Under the pieces are notes generated by a model. That model made no database searches, had not been told where the DNA came from, and worked only from the letters and a program-made list of their open reading frames with translations. A stretch of DNA of 64,000 bases from Paenibacillus radicis (ex Xue et al. 2023) (GTDB taxonomy: Bacteria > Bacillota > Bacilli > Paenibacillales > NBRC-103111), in NCBI RefSeq assembly GCF_024722015.1, contig NZ_JANQBD010000009.1, positions 62,001-126,000 of the forward strand. Direction: 5' to 3'. This document shows positions 1-7,655 of the stretch, one piece after another (within the stretch, counting starts at the first letter, position 1; each line of letters begins with the position of its first letter). The translations under genes and the position numbers were made by a program.

Positions 1-1603
1 TCTTTCTTTGGGGGTGAATCGAAAAAGGTCGATATTTCTGTTTTAGAATCGGTCCTCTTATGATCGTATCGCTGCTTTGGTGATATGGGGTAATGGGGGA
101 TAAGATCGGTACACCCAAAGATTTGTTGGCGACCCATTGAGATAAGAATATAATTGACACTAAGACAATCCCGATCAGACCGAGAAAAGAAGCGCTAATC
201 AAGTAAACAAAACGGAGAATCCGTGTTGCAAACTGCATGTTGTAGTTGGGAATCGTATAAGAAGCCAAAGCCGTAGTGGCCGTGATAATGACCACGATAG
301 GGCTTACAATGTTGGCTTGAACGGCAGCCTGGCCCAGAATTAACGCTCCAACGATTCCGATAGTAGGACCGATGACGCTCGGTATCCGGATGCCAGCCTC
401 ACGAATTAGTTCAAACATGGACTCCAGCATTAAAGCCTCCGCCGCTACAGGAAGAGGCACAGCTTCACGAGTACCAGCAATGGCGAGAATGAGCGTTGTT
501 GGAATCATTTCCTGATGATAATTGGCGATCCCGACATAAAGGGCGGGCAGGTACATCGACAAAAAGAACCCGAATGTTCGGATGATACGAAGAAAGGTGC
601 TGTAAGGCCATCTTAAATTAGCGTCTTCCGCTGTTTGCAGGAAGAGAGGAAAATGAGCAGGAACGATCAGTCCATAGGGGGAGTTGTTCACGATGATGCC
701 GATATAGCCCTCCGCAATTTGAGCTGCAAACCGATCGGGTCGTTCTGTGCTCAAAACAGTTGGATATATGGAATTGGGTTGCTCCTCGATCAATTGCTCG
801 ATCATTCCGCTATCGCCAATATAATCGATTTGGATGGCTGCTATACGCTTACGAACTTCACCGACAAGCTCGGTATTGGCAATCGATTTTAAATAAACGA
901 CAGCAATCTCCGTCCGAGACAGAACTCCTACATATCCCGATTCGAATATAAGATCGGGTGTGAGAAGCCTGCGTCTAATCATAGACAGGTTCGTTTGGAT
1001 ATCCTCCGTAAAGCCCTCTTGTGAACCTCTAACCACGGTTTCGGTTTTGGGACTATCGATGGCTCTTTTCTCCCATCCTTTAACATCAACCATCACCGCT
1101 GTGTCTAAACCGTCCACTAGTACGGCTGCCGAACCGATCAAAATATCGTTTACGATATTCTGGAACTTATCATTTGCGCATACCTGACCTTCCGTTAAGA
1201 TTTCCTCCATAAGCGTATCGGCATCCAGCAATATATCGTCCGATATACTCATCGAAATCAATGGCACGAGTACGGTTCGATTCAAATGCTCCCAATCAAC
1301 TTGCGAGTTAAGGTAGACTACGGCACCTTGTAAAGACGAGTGACCGATCAAAAACTGACGGATGATGAGTCCGCTGTTTTGAGGATACGAAAAATGCTGT
1401 TTGAGCCACTCAATATTGGTATTAAGCTGGGGCGATATAAGGCCGTGGTCCTCAATTAGAGTATCAATCTGTGGCATGCTTTCGGATCCTTCAACTGAAG
1501 TTCTATCAATGAGTTTTTCCTCCCAATGCCCCAAGGAAAAAGTTTGCTTGTCCGTTGACAAATCCGCAACAAAATATTTCTTGAGTGCACTCCAATTACC
1601 CAT
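1..1603 (-). CDS. GerA-family spore germination protein (A subunit), 3' end cut by window edge
   Basis: I translated about 534 codons on the minus strand, open to the window edge. The protein has a long soluble N-terminal part and then a membrane region. The conserved GerA/GerKA core is visible around 'PTTLILAIAGTREAVPLP', followed by 'SVIGPTIGIVGALILGQAAV' and a late 'LGVPILSP' segment typical of the family C-terminus. Family members (about 480-540 aa) are A subunits of nutrient germinant receptors in the spore inner membrane, acting with B (permease-like) and C (lipoprotein) subunits. Those partners would lie to the left of this window. The ATG at 1603 is preceded by CTAAGGAG at a good distance. 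Expression in the forespore under sigma G is expected from the family; I could not confirm such a promoter. Only a few C-terminal residues should be missing. Confidence 0.9.
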   Translation of the reverse strand, partial: MGNWSALKKYFVADLSTDKQTFSLGHWEEKLIDRTSVEGSESMPQIDTLIEDHGLISPQLNTNIEWLKQHFSYPQNSGLIIRQFLIGHSSLQGAVVYLNSQVDWEHLNRTVLVPLISMSISDDILLDADTLMEEILTEGQVCANDKFQNIVNDILIGSAAVLVDGLDTAVMVDVKGWEKRAIDSPKTETVVRGSQEGFTEDIQTNLSMIRRRLLTPDLIFESGYVGVLSRTEIAVVYLKSIANTELVGEVRKRIAAIQIDYIGDSGMIEQLIEEQPNSIYPTVLSTERPDRFAAQIAEGYIGIIVNNSPYGLIVPAHFPLFLQTAEDANLRWPYSTFLRIIRTFGFFLSMYLPALYVGIANYHQEMIPTTLILAIAGTREAVPLPVAAEALMLESMFELIREAGIRIPSVIGPTIGIVGALILGQAAVQANIVSPIVVIITATTALASYTIPNYNMQFATRILRFVYLISASFLGLIGIVLVSIIFLSQWVANKSLGVPILSPITPYHQSSDTIIRGPILKQKYRPFSIHPQRK

Positions 1604-1770
1604 TGGTTCAATCTCCTTAGATGCGAGCTTTCAAAAAACAGTTGTATAATATTGCTATATTTATATTGAGCATAGTGTTTACCGTTGCAGAATTTTTATT
1701 CTACATTTAAGGAAAAGGGCATGGTTTAGCAAACGCAATTGTTGATGATGCAATAGGTTTGGACATGGCA

Positions 1771-1793
1771 AAAGCCACCCCGTAGGATGGCTT
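1771..1793 (-). terminator. Intrinsic terminator after the methyltransferase gene
   Basis: On the minus strand a stem of AAGCCATCC and GGGTGGCTT arms with a TACG-type loop is followed by TTTTG. It lies about 70 nt past the methyltransferase stop. The short T tract makes it a moderate terminator. It also separates that gene from the downstream germination gene. Confidence 0.55.
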
Positions 1794-1861
1794 GACTGGA
1801 TAAAGAATGGCTCGCTGAACGGCCTTAAATAAGGTTGTGGGTTTCGCATCGTACCGTATCG

Positions 1862-2623
1862 CTATTTGCTCGCAAAAATCCGCATAGACGAGCGATCCGC
1901 TCCATAATTGAACTGGATCTCTTTAAAGCTGGCAGCGGTGAGCATCAGCTCAAATTCATTCTGATAGAACCATCGGAGACGAATAGTATCCTCATGCGTT
2001 TCGATCAGCTCTCCATCTTTAAATACCTCATATTTATTGAAATTGGTTTTTAGCTGCTCCCAAAAATCAAGCTCAACTCGCTCACTAAGTCTAATTACAG
2101 CCCCATCATCTCTGTTCACCTCGGCCAGCATGCGCCACGCTTCGGGTTGTTCGTTCCTAATGTAGGCCTTGGGAATCGTTAGTGTGAGCAGCAGTTGGCC
2201 TCCATCAGCCAAATGCAAGTACAGACGGCTCAAGGCTGTGGTCGAATCCTCGCGGTCTGTGAGCAGATTGAAGGTATTGCCTGGTATGTAAATCGTCTTG
2301 TACTTCCGAGGCAGCTCCAGACGCTGCATGGCTTGGTGATAAAGTGCAGGATGTAGACCAAGCCGCTTAGCTTTGCTTGAACAAATATTTAGCATATCCT
2401 CAGAGTAATCAACCCCATCGACATCCAGGCCGTCTCGTATTAAAGCATTCAGCAGCCGCCCTGTACCGCACCCAATCTCTACGGCCGGTCCTCTATTATG
2501 GATGATGTGCTGCTTATAAAAATCTTGCTCAACTGAATTTCCTGACTCACTGAACCATAAATCGTAATGCTGTGCAACAAACCCCTGAAAGTCCCCATGA
2601 GTAACTCTGATCTCATTGCTCAT
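1862..2623 (-). CDS. Class I SAM-dependent methyltransferase
   Basis: A 253 aa soluble protein with the SAM-binding motif I 'VEIGCGTGRLL' near residues 48-58 and the acidic loop 'VDGVDYSEDML' after the second strand. A later 'LHLADGGQLLLTLTIP' resembles motif III/post III of the Methyltransf_11/25 group. The substrate cannot be told from sequence. I chose the ATG at 2623 because GGGA lies about 8 nt upstream; a TTG one codon earlier (2626) is an alternative. It is divergent from the ECF sigma operon and upstream of the germinant receptor gene on the same strand, with a likely terminator between them, so it is probably monocistronic. Confidence 0.8.
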   Translation of the reverse strand: MSNEIRVTHGDFQGFVAQHYDLWFSESGNSVEQDFYKQHIIHNRGPAVEIGCGTGRLLNALIRDGLDVDGVDYSEDMLNICSSKAKRLGLHPALYHQAMQRLELPRKYKTIYIPGNTFNLLTDREDSTTALSRLYLHLADGGQLLLTLTIPKAYIRNEQPEAWRMLAEVNRDDGAVIRLSERVELDFWEQLKTNFNKYEVFKDGELIETHEDTIRLRWFYQNEFELMLTAASFKEIQFNYGADRSSMRIFASK

Positions 2624-2740
2624 CAACAGCTTCCCGCCTTTTGTATATTAGGATGTGATTCGAAGAACCGGTCCTAGTAGTGGTATAGTTTCAATTATAA
2701 GTTATGAATGAGTGATGCGAATAAACTTTTTTTTCATTAA

Positions 2741-3346
2741 GTGCAGTGTTTCTATGTGGGCGGTTCGTCTATTGTTACGGAGAGGAGGGGGAGGACGATT
2801 ACAGAGGAATCAGAGTGGATCGAACGAATTATCGCCGGCGATAAGCAAGTGTTCCGCTTGCTGATGGATAAGTACAATTCTTATTTGTTTCATGCCGTTT
2901 ACTCGGTGCTAAGATCAACTAAAGATGCCGAAGATGTAACACAGGAAGCGCTGCTGAAAATCTATGCGTCTCTCCCCCAATACCAGCACCAGGGGTTGAA
3001 AACGTGGATGACCCGTATCGCGGTTAACAAAGCGATAGATCACAAACGGGCGCTGGATCGAAAACGGGAGCAGCTGACTTCAGACATTGAAGAGCTGCTT
3101 CCGGCTGATGCCGTCCATACCGTGGAAGAGGAAGTGCTCGATAAGCAGAGAAAGCAGCAGCTCAGGCAATATTTAGATGACATCCCTGCTAATTACCGTG
3201 AAGTTGTGGTTGCTTACTATATTGAAGAAAAAAGCTATTTGGAGATAGCGGCGGAACAAGGAGTTACTTTGAAAACCGTTGAGTCGAAGCTGTACCGCGC
3301 TAAGCAATGGATTCGCAGACATTGGAAGGAGGAAGAATGGGGATGA
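2741..3346 (+). CDS. ECF-type RNA polymerase sigma factor
   Basis: The protein has sigma-70 region 2 (about residues 27-95, with 'DAEDVTQEALLKIY') and region 4 (about 145-195, with 'YREVVVAYYIEEKSYLEIA' and 'TVESKLYRAKQW' helix-turn-helix). It has no region 3, as in the ECF family of alternative sigma factors that direct transcription for envelope or stress responses. The 3' end overlaps the anti-sigma gene by ATGA, so the two are translationally coupled. The start is uncertain: the GTG codons at 2741 and 2756 have no ribosome binding site, while a strong purine-rich Shine-Dalgarno tract at 2779-2795 points to an ATT codon at 2798. The mature protein probably begins near 'TEESEW'. Target genes and inducing signal are unknown; autoregulation is usual in the family. 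Confidence 0.88.
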   Translation: MQCFYVGGSSIVTERRGRTITEESEWIERIIAGDKQVFRLLMDKYNSYLFHAVYSVLRSTKDAEDVTQEALLKIYASLPQYQHQGLKTWMTRIAVNKAIDHKRALDRKREQLTSDIEELLPADAVHTVEEEVLDKQRKQQLRQYLDDIPANYREVVVAYYIEEKSYLEIAAEQGVTLKTVESKLYRAKQWIRRHWKEEEWG

Positions 3347-3894
3347 AACATTATACGTTAGAGCAATGGGATCTTTATGCTGGTGAGCTGCTCTCGGATG
3401 AGGATAGATTAGCTTATGAAACGCATCTCAGCTCATGTGATTCATGTCTTGATTTGTATATGCAAAGCTTGGAGCGGTCTGCCGGTTCGTATCCAGTACT
3501 TCAGTCTGCTGATGAATTGGCGGAAGCTGTAATGGGGCGAATAATCTTGGAAGAATCGATGGCATCCTCTGATCCTGCTTCCGTCCCTTCGAAATGGATT
3601 GAATCCAGAACAGCTCGCAGATCACCGGCATTTACAAGGCATCCTCTGTTTCACTATGCGATCGCGGCCGCCATTACCTTCATCTTAATGAGCTCGGGAG
3701 CTTTTCAGTCCTTGACGGAACGAATAGGCCACTTGGATGCTGCGGCAGAAGCTGTGGAGCAGGAGCCGGATCTAGAGCCGGAACAAACGGTCAAAATAAA
3801 TGGGCACGCATCCGTTTCCTATAGAATTATGGAAAAAACAATCGTCATGTTAGATTCCATTCAACCCAAACAAGCAAAAGGAGGAGCCCGCTAA
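3343..3894 (+). CDS. Anti-sigma factor with zinc-finger N-terminus and one membrane segment
   Basis: A 183 aa protein encoded directly after the ECF sigma factor with an ATGA overlap. Near the N-terminus it has His28, Cys32 and Cys35 in 'HLSSCDSC', the HxxxCxxC signature of ZAS-type anti-sigma factors that hold the sigma factor inactive at the membrane. A single hydrophobic stretch, 'YAIAAAITFILMSSGAF', lies near residues 115-133, followed by an acidic external tail. The ATG at 3343 is 10 nt after GGAGG; the in-frame ATG codons at 3307 and 3337 are less well placed. Release is presumably by proteolysis or a conformational signal, which the sequence does not reveal. Confidence 0.85.
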   Translation: MKHYTLEQWDLYAGELLSDEDRLAYETHLSSCDSCLDLYMQSLERSAGSYPVLQSADELAEAVMGRIILEESMASSDPASVPSKWIESRTARRSPAFTRHPLFHYAIAAAITFILMSSGAFQSLTERIGHLDAAAEAVEQEPDLEPEQTVKINGHASVSYRIMEKTIVMLDSIQPKQAKGGAR

Positions 3895-5006
3895 TGCAAA
3901 ACAAGAACGCGATAACAGCCCTTCTGTTATCTTTTATTCCAGGCCTGGGCCACTTGTATTTGAACCGCAAAATCAGAGCCTTCCTGTATGGAGCCGGTTT
4001 TTTCGGACCCTTAGCGCTCATTTTTTTGATAGGGATATCAGGTAAAATGAATCGTTTAGAGGAGTTTGCCATTTTCCTTTTGTTTGTAGCGTTTGCCATC
4101 GCCGCTATCAATCTGATTGATATGGTATTCGGGCTTGTGAAAAGGCGTGAGCCTTCCGGTGAGTTCGTATCGCAGCCGATTTCCCATCCGCAAGAGGCGG
4201 CTTACTATGAACCGCAGCATCGCAGCAATGAAAGCGAACGGATTTTTACGGTGCTGCTGTCGTTTATACCGGGGCTCGGTCATTTTCAGCTGGGTTTAAT
4301 GCAGCGGGGCTTGACCTTTATGATTGCTTTTTTCGGATCAGCCGTGATGATTTTCTTTGTTGCCTTACTGACGCATAAAGATGGATTTTTCGTTTTTCTC
4401 GGTGCGTTGCCAATCATTTGGATTTATTGCCTGTTCGACTGCATTCAGCAGCTAAACCGTAAACAGCGGGGGGAATTGCTGACGGATCGAACGATTTTTG
4501 AGGATTTTCAAGAAACCCGCGAAGACGGCAAAAAAAATAAGATGATAGCTACCTTTCTATCTATTGTCCCTGGAGCGGGCCACATGTACCTTGGCTTGCA
4601 AAAAAGAGGCTTGCAGCTGATGGCCGCCTTTTTGTTCTGCATCTACATTATGGATGTGCTGAGACTTTCCTTTTTCTTATTTCTGATTCCCATTCTGTGG
4701 TTTTACAGCTTCTTCGACGCTCTGCAGCAAATTTCAAGGCAGGATCGCGAGGAAGAGCTGAAGGACACTCCGTTTGTAGATTGGCTGGTTAATCATCAAA
4801 AATGGGTCGGAATTGTGCTGCTCGGACTGGGTCTGTACTATTTAACAGATGAGGTTGTGCTAACAGCGCTTGATCGATTATTTCCGAAAGAACGTATTTC
4901 GATGCTGTTCCATCAATATTTCCAAACATTCGTCGTTTCGGTCATCCTCATAGGGGGCGGTTTACGGCTGCTGCTAGGAAGTAAAAGAAAGAAGGATGAA
5001 AGATGA
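3894..5006 (+). CDS. Polytopic membrane protein with three tandem 'SFIPGLGH' repeats
   Basis: A 370 aa membrane protein. The same module occurs three times: a short polar start, then 'LSFIPGLGH', a charged turn, then a hydrophobic pair of helices. The PGLGH-type cores lie near residues 16-20, 126-130 and 226-230 (the third is PGAGH), so the gene appears to have grown by internal triplication of a TM2-like module of about 100-110 residues. Each module ends in a polar linker resembling 'WIYCLFDCIQQ' or 'WFYSFFDALQQ'. A last hydrophobic pair (about residues 300-360) follows. It overlaps the anti-sigma stop by one base and the next gene by four, so it belongs to the ECF operon. No function is assigned; a role in envelope stress sensing is inferred from context only. 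Confidence 0.75.
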   Translation: MQNKNAITALLLSFIPGLGHLYLNRKIRAFLYGAGFFGPLALIFLIGISGKMNRLEEFAIFLLFVAFAIAAINLIDMVFGLVKRREPSGEFVSQPISHPQEAAYYEPQHRSNESERIFTVLLSFIPGLGHFQLGLMQRGLTFMIAFFGSAVMIFFVALLTHKDGFFVFLGALPIIWIYCLFDCIQQLNRKQRGELLTDRTIFEDFQETREDGKKNKMIATFLSIVPGAGHMYLGLQKRGLQLMAAFLFCIYIMDVLRLSFFLFLIPILWFYSFFDALQQISRQDREEELKDTPFVDWLVNHQKWVGIVLLGLGLYYLTDEVVLTALDRLFPKERISMLFHQYFQTFVVSVILIGGGLRLLLGSKRKKDER

Positions 5007-5665
5007 AGAAGTGGCGCGTGGGTACGCTTTCGATGGGAATAACACTGGTGCTGCTGGGGGTGGTTTTGTTTATTTCCCAGTGGAAGGGGCAGCAGACTTT
5101 TGATGCGTTTATTACGTGGTGGCCGATCGTTTTTGTATTGCTGGGTTTGGAAATCGTCCTCTATTTATCCTTTTCCAAAAAAGAAAACAGCATCATCTCC
5201 TATGATGTAATGAGCATCCTATTCGTCGGCGTGCTTTGTATAGGTTGTCTTGGGTTCACAATGCTCGCTTCAGTCGGTCTGATGGGTGAAGTAAGGTCGA
5301 TGATAGGGGCGATTGATGAAACGAAGGATTTGCCTGCAGTGAAGGAAACGGTAGCCGAAGGGGTGAAGAAGGTTATCGTACAATCACAGGACCAAACGGT
5401 AAAGGTAGATAAATCGCAGGAGCGGTCACTTCAAGTGTTCGGTACTTACCGCAGCCGCACTAACCTGGGCGAGGCAATCCAACCTTTGGAGAAGGAGCAG
5501 TTCATAGCTGTACGTACCGTTGGGGATACGATGTATGTGCAAGTTAAGCGGTTGCCCCAAAGGAGGGGTTTCGATTCCTACTACCCGTGGATGACGGTTA
5601 CCGTTGTTCTTCCGCAGGATGTGCAGACTGAGGTGCGCGGAGCGAATAATCAGATGATTGAATAA
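5003..5665 (+). CDS. LiaI/LiaF-like membrane protein
   Basis: A 220 aa protein overlapping the preceding gene by ATGA. Three or so hydrophobic helices occupy roughly residues 8-90, with 'TWWPIVFVLLGLEIVLYL' matching the LiaI-LiaF-like transmembrane region. A soluble C-terminal part of about 120 residues follows and ends in beta-rich sequence ('WMTVTVVLPQDVQTEV'), reminiscent of the adhesin-like/DUF4097 fold found in LiaF-type proteins. In Bacillus, LiaF represses the LiaRS cell-envelope stress system. No LiaRS pair is present here, so this copy probably serves the ECF pathway. That assignment is inference. Confidence 0.65.
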   Translation: MKKWRVGTLSMGITLVLLGVVLFISQWKGQQTFDAFITWWPIVFVLLGLEIVLYLSFSKKENSIISYDVMSILFVGVLCIGCLGFTMLASVGLMGEVRSMIGAIDETKDLPAVKETVAEGVKKVIVQSQDQTVKVDKSQERSLQVFGTYRSRTNLGEAIQPLEKEQFIAVRTVGDTMYVQVKRLPQRRGFDSYYPWMTVTVVLPQDVQTEVRGANNQMIE

Positions 5666-5722
5666 GTAAACGATGGAATCGTACGGGGATATCATAATCC
5701 GATAACTAAGGAGGTCATGCCT

Positions 5723-6088
5723 ATGAGAACATTCATAGTAGGTATGATAATAGTGATGGTGTTAGGGTTGACGGGATGCTCCAGCCCCATAGAGTTTAAT
5801 GGAAAAAGCGAGAACTGGAGCGTCACCTGTTCGGTCGACCAATCAGCTAATGTAAAATCATTCTTGATACGATATACCGGTAAAGAAAATCAACCTGTTA
5901 AAGATACTAGCTATTCCTTTGTGGATAGCAAAAATTTTAACAATAGCGGCAAAAGCGAAGCTTCATCGGCAACTTTGAAAATTAGCGGGAAGTCTACTAT
6001 GGATACGCCGTATGTAGATGAAGCCGCGTTTAAGCTGCATATAAAATGGAATGGCAAAGAAGAGACCATAGATTTAGCAAGGGATTAG
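5723..6088 (+). CDS. Small lipoprotein of unknown function
   Basis: A 121 aa protein with a short lipoprotein signal, a hydrophobic core followed by the lipobox 'LTGC' (Cys19). The rest is hydrophilic and beta-like, with 'SENWSVTCSVDQS' and a serine/lysine-rich middle. I recognise no domain. The start at 5723 is 8 nt after AAGGAGGT; the ATG at 5717 is too close to it. It follows the ECF operon by about 57 nt on the same strand and may be co-transcribed. It runs convergently into tadA with only 13 nt between stop codons. Confidence 0.7.
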   Translation: MRTFIVGMIIVMVLGLTGCSSPIEFNGKSENWSVTCSVDQSANVKSFLIRYTGKENQPVKDTSYSFVDSKNFNNSGKSEASSATLKISGKSTMDTPYVDEAAFKLHIKWNGKEETIDLARD

Positions 6089-6101
6089 TCCGAGCTGCTT
6101 C

Positions 6102-6560
6102 TTATGATTTTCCCCGCAGTCTGCGAAAAAACTGCGTCAGCATCGAGCTGCATTCCTCCTGAAGCACTCCGCTTACTACATCCACCCTGTGATTGAACCG
6201 CTCCTCTTGAAGCAAATTCATCAATGTTCCTGCACAACCCGCTTTTGGATCTGTCGTGCCATAGATGACTTGGGGAATGCGAGACTGAACTATCGCTCCT
6301 GCGCACATAGGGCAGGGCTCCAGCGTCACAAATAGCTGGCAATCCAGCAATCGCCAAGCTTGCAGATAGTCACTAGCCTGTTTAATAGCAATAAGCTCGG
6401 CATGAGCCAGTGGATCCAAAGTGGTTTCGCGAAGATTATGGCCGCGTCCAATAATTTGATTGTTCCAAACGACTACTGCGCCGATTGGCACCTCCAGCAG
6501 CGCTTCCGCTTTTCGTGCCTCGGCTATGGCTTCGTTCATATAAGGAATATAATCTTGCAA
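6102..6560 (-). CDS. tadA: tRNA-specific adenosine deaminase
   Basis: A 152 aa zinc-dependent deaminase that converts adenosine 34 of tRNA-Arg(ACG) to inosine. The signature is complete: 'LAHAELIAI' carries the zinc ligand His and catalytic Glu, and 'PCPMCAGAI' gives the two Cys ligands. The N-terminal 'EVPIGAVVVWNNQIIGRGHN' is typical of TadA. The start is a TTG at 6560, 4-5 nt after AGAGGTG; the next ATG (6539) would remove part of the first helix. In B. subtilis tadA sits next to the SRP RNA and dnaX; those are not here. Confidence 0.93.
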   Translation of the reverse strand: MQDYIPYMNEAIAEARKAEALLEVPIGAVVVWNNQIIGRGHNLRETTLDPLAHAELIAIKQASDYLQAWRLLDCQLFVTLEPCPMCAGAIVQSRIPQVIYGTTDPKAGCAGTLMNLLQEERFNHRVDVVSGVLQEECSSMLTQFFRRLRGKS

Positions 6561-6624
6561 GGTACACCTCTTTTGTTCCGAAAATGGGGTGGAGAACGAA
6601 CAAGTATTCGTTTTGTTAACATGC

Positions 6625-6738
6625 TGTGGATAACATTGTGGATAACGCAGTTATTGTTCACATTCCATTATAAAGCTCTGGGGATAAATGAGCAAAGCCC
6701 CTCAGTTTATACCAACAGATATCCCCATATGTGGATAT
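6625..6738. promoter_or_regulatory. Cluster of DnaA-box-like 9-mers
   Basis: Two perfect copies of TGTGGATAA (reverse complement of the DnaA box TTATCCACA) lie at 6625-6633 and 6637-6645. Single-mismatch copies lie at 6679-6687 (TGGGGATAA) and 6730-6738 (TGTGGATAT), all in the same orientation. A fifth, weaker match in the opposite orientation is at 6719-6727. This is far more than expected by chance in 115 bp. It fills most of the gap between the DCC gene and tadA. DnaA binding is inferred, not shown. Confidence 0.5.
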
Positions 6739-6770
6739 AGGTCAAGAAGTAAAGCATCACAGATTTGCTG

Positions 6771-7211
6771 CTAACCGATAAATTTGCGTTTTACGTTCTC
6801 GGTCGGCATCATACAGCTGTCATACTTACCGAACAGCTTATAACGGCGCTTTGCAATCCATCGATATACGGCATCACGGAGGGGTCTGGGAACAGCTGTG
6901 AATAAATAGAATAGAGCCCAGTAGCGGCCCAATCGTTTGAAAATGTGCAAAACTGCCGAGGAACGAGTATAGACGACCCCTTTTTCAACCAAAATAACAG
7001 AATCCGGAGCTGTATCAGCCGAACGGGTTGAATCGAGCAAGGACTGTGCATAATCAGATTGAATGGGTGAAAACCGAAACACATCGGCTTTATCTTGGCG
7101 AATGAGAAACTGCACCCAACCGTTACAAAATCGACACACACCATCAAAAAGAACAATAGAGTAGCTATTCGTATCGGAATGTTCGTGTTTAGGGAATTTT
7201 TCGTCGATCAT
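6771..7211 (-). CDS. DCC-family thiol-disulfide oxidoreductase-like protein (DUF393)
   Basis: A 146 aa protein with the defining N-terminal motif 'VLFDGVCRFCNGWVQFLI' (DxxCxxC, near residues 23-28), as in the DCC/DUF393 family, which is predicted to have a thioredoxin-like fold. The middle 'SVILVEKGVVYTRSSAVLHI' and C-terminal 'YRWIAKRRYKLFGK' are also family-typical. The biochemical role of the family is not firmly established. ATG at 7211 follows AAGGTGG. It is upstream of tadA on the same strand but separated by 210 nt holding the DnaA-box-like cluster. Confidence 0.82.
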   Translation of the reverse strand: MIDEKFPKHEHSDTNSYSIVLFDGVCRFCNGWVQFLIRQDKADVFRFSPIQSDYAQSLLDSTRSADTAPDSVILVEKGVVYTRSSAVLHIFKRLGRYWALFYLFTAVPRPLRDAVYRWIAKRRYKLFGKYDSCMMPTENVKRKFIG

Positions 7212-7309
7212 GAGACCACCTTCTATGATTTTTTTAATTTTTAGTTAAAAATTTCTTTGATTTACTATAAATTAATATTTAAATGTGACTTAAATCACGA
7301 ATTAGATGA

Positions 7310-7339
7310 TTGATTCTCATTGCCCCTAGAGCGTATAAT
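7310..7339 (+). promoter_or_regulatory. Sigma-A promoter of the riboswitch-PilZ transcript
   Basis: TTGATT at 7310-7315 and a perfect TATAAT at 7334-7339 are separated by 18 bp. Transcription should start near 7346, about 55 nt before the c-di-GMP aptamer. A small inverted repeat, TAGGT and ACCTA, lies just downstream at about 7355-7371. Confidence 0.75.
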
Positions 7340-7399
7340 AAAAATATGAAACGTTTAGGTCAATTTACCTAACATGAATGGTATTTTCTAACCAGATTG

Positions 7400-7485
7400 T
7401 TCAAGGCAAACTTGCTGAAAAGCAAGGACGCAAAGCTTAGGGTCTAAGGTCCAACGTCAAGGACTATGACAGCCTGGCCGCCGAT
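7400..7485 (+). promoter_or_regulatory. c-di-GMP-I (GEMM-I) riboswitch aptamer
   Basis: The leader carries the hallmarks of the GEMM-I aptamer: 'AAGGCAAAC', then a hairpin with arms CTTGCT and AGCAAG closed by a GAAA tetraloop, then the invariant 'GGACGCAAAGC'. A second hairpin with arms GTCC and GGAC follows, then the closing 'GACAGCCTGGCCGCC' region. It is followed within 30 nt by an intrinsic terminator and then a PilZ gene, whose product is itself a c-di-GMP receptor. Ligand binding should control terminator formation; whether the switch is ON or OFF is not decided by sequence alone. Confidence 0.9.
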
Positions 7486-7510
7486 TATTTTGTATGACAA
7501 CGGTGTGCTA

Positions 7511-7546
7511 AGGCTGTTTCTCTCACGGAGGAGACAGTCTTTTTTT
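7511..7546 (+). terminator. Riboswitch-controlled intrinsic terminator
   Basis: Arms AGGCTGTTTCTC and GAGGAGACAGTCT around a short loop are followed by seven T residues. It lies between the c-di-GMP aptamer and the PilZ gene, so it is the expression platform. Confidence 0.85.
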
Positions 7547-7655
7547 ATGCAAGAAAAGCAGCAGCTTAGACACGAATGGATCTTCATCGAAAGAGCTTCG
7601 ATCAGAAGCTTTTCTAATTGTAACATAGATAAAATAATCGGCGGGAGTGAATAAG

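Noticed and set aside
1401..1649. Small plus-strand frames across 635-1649
   Set aside because: They are shadows of the minus-strand GerA-family gene, which is open over the whole stretch.
6625..6738. Chromosome replication origin
   Set aside because: Only about five boxes, no AT-rich unwinding region, and no dnaA, dnaN or rpmH nearby. A secondary DnaA-binding cluster fits better.
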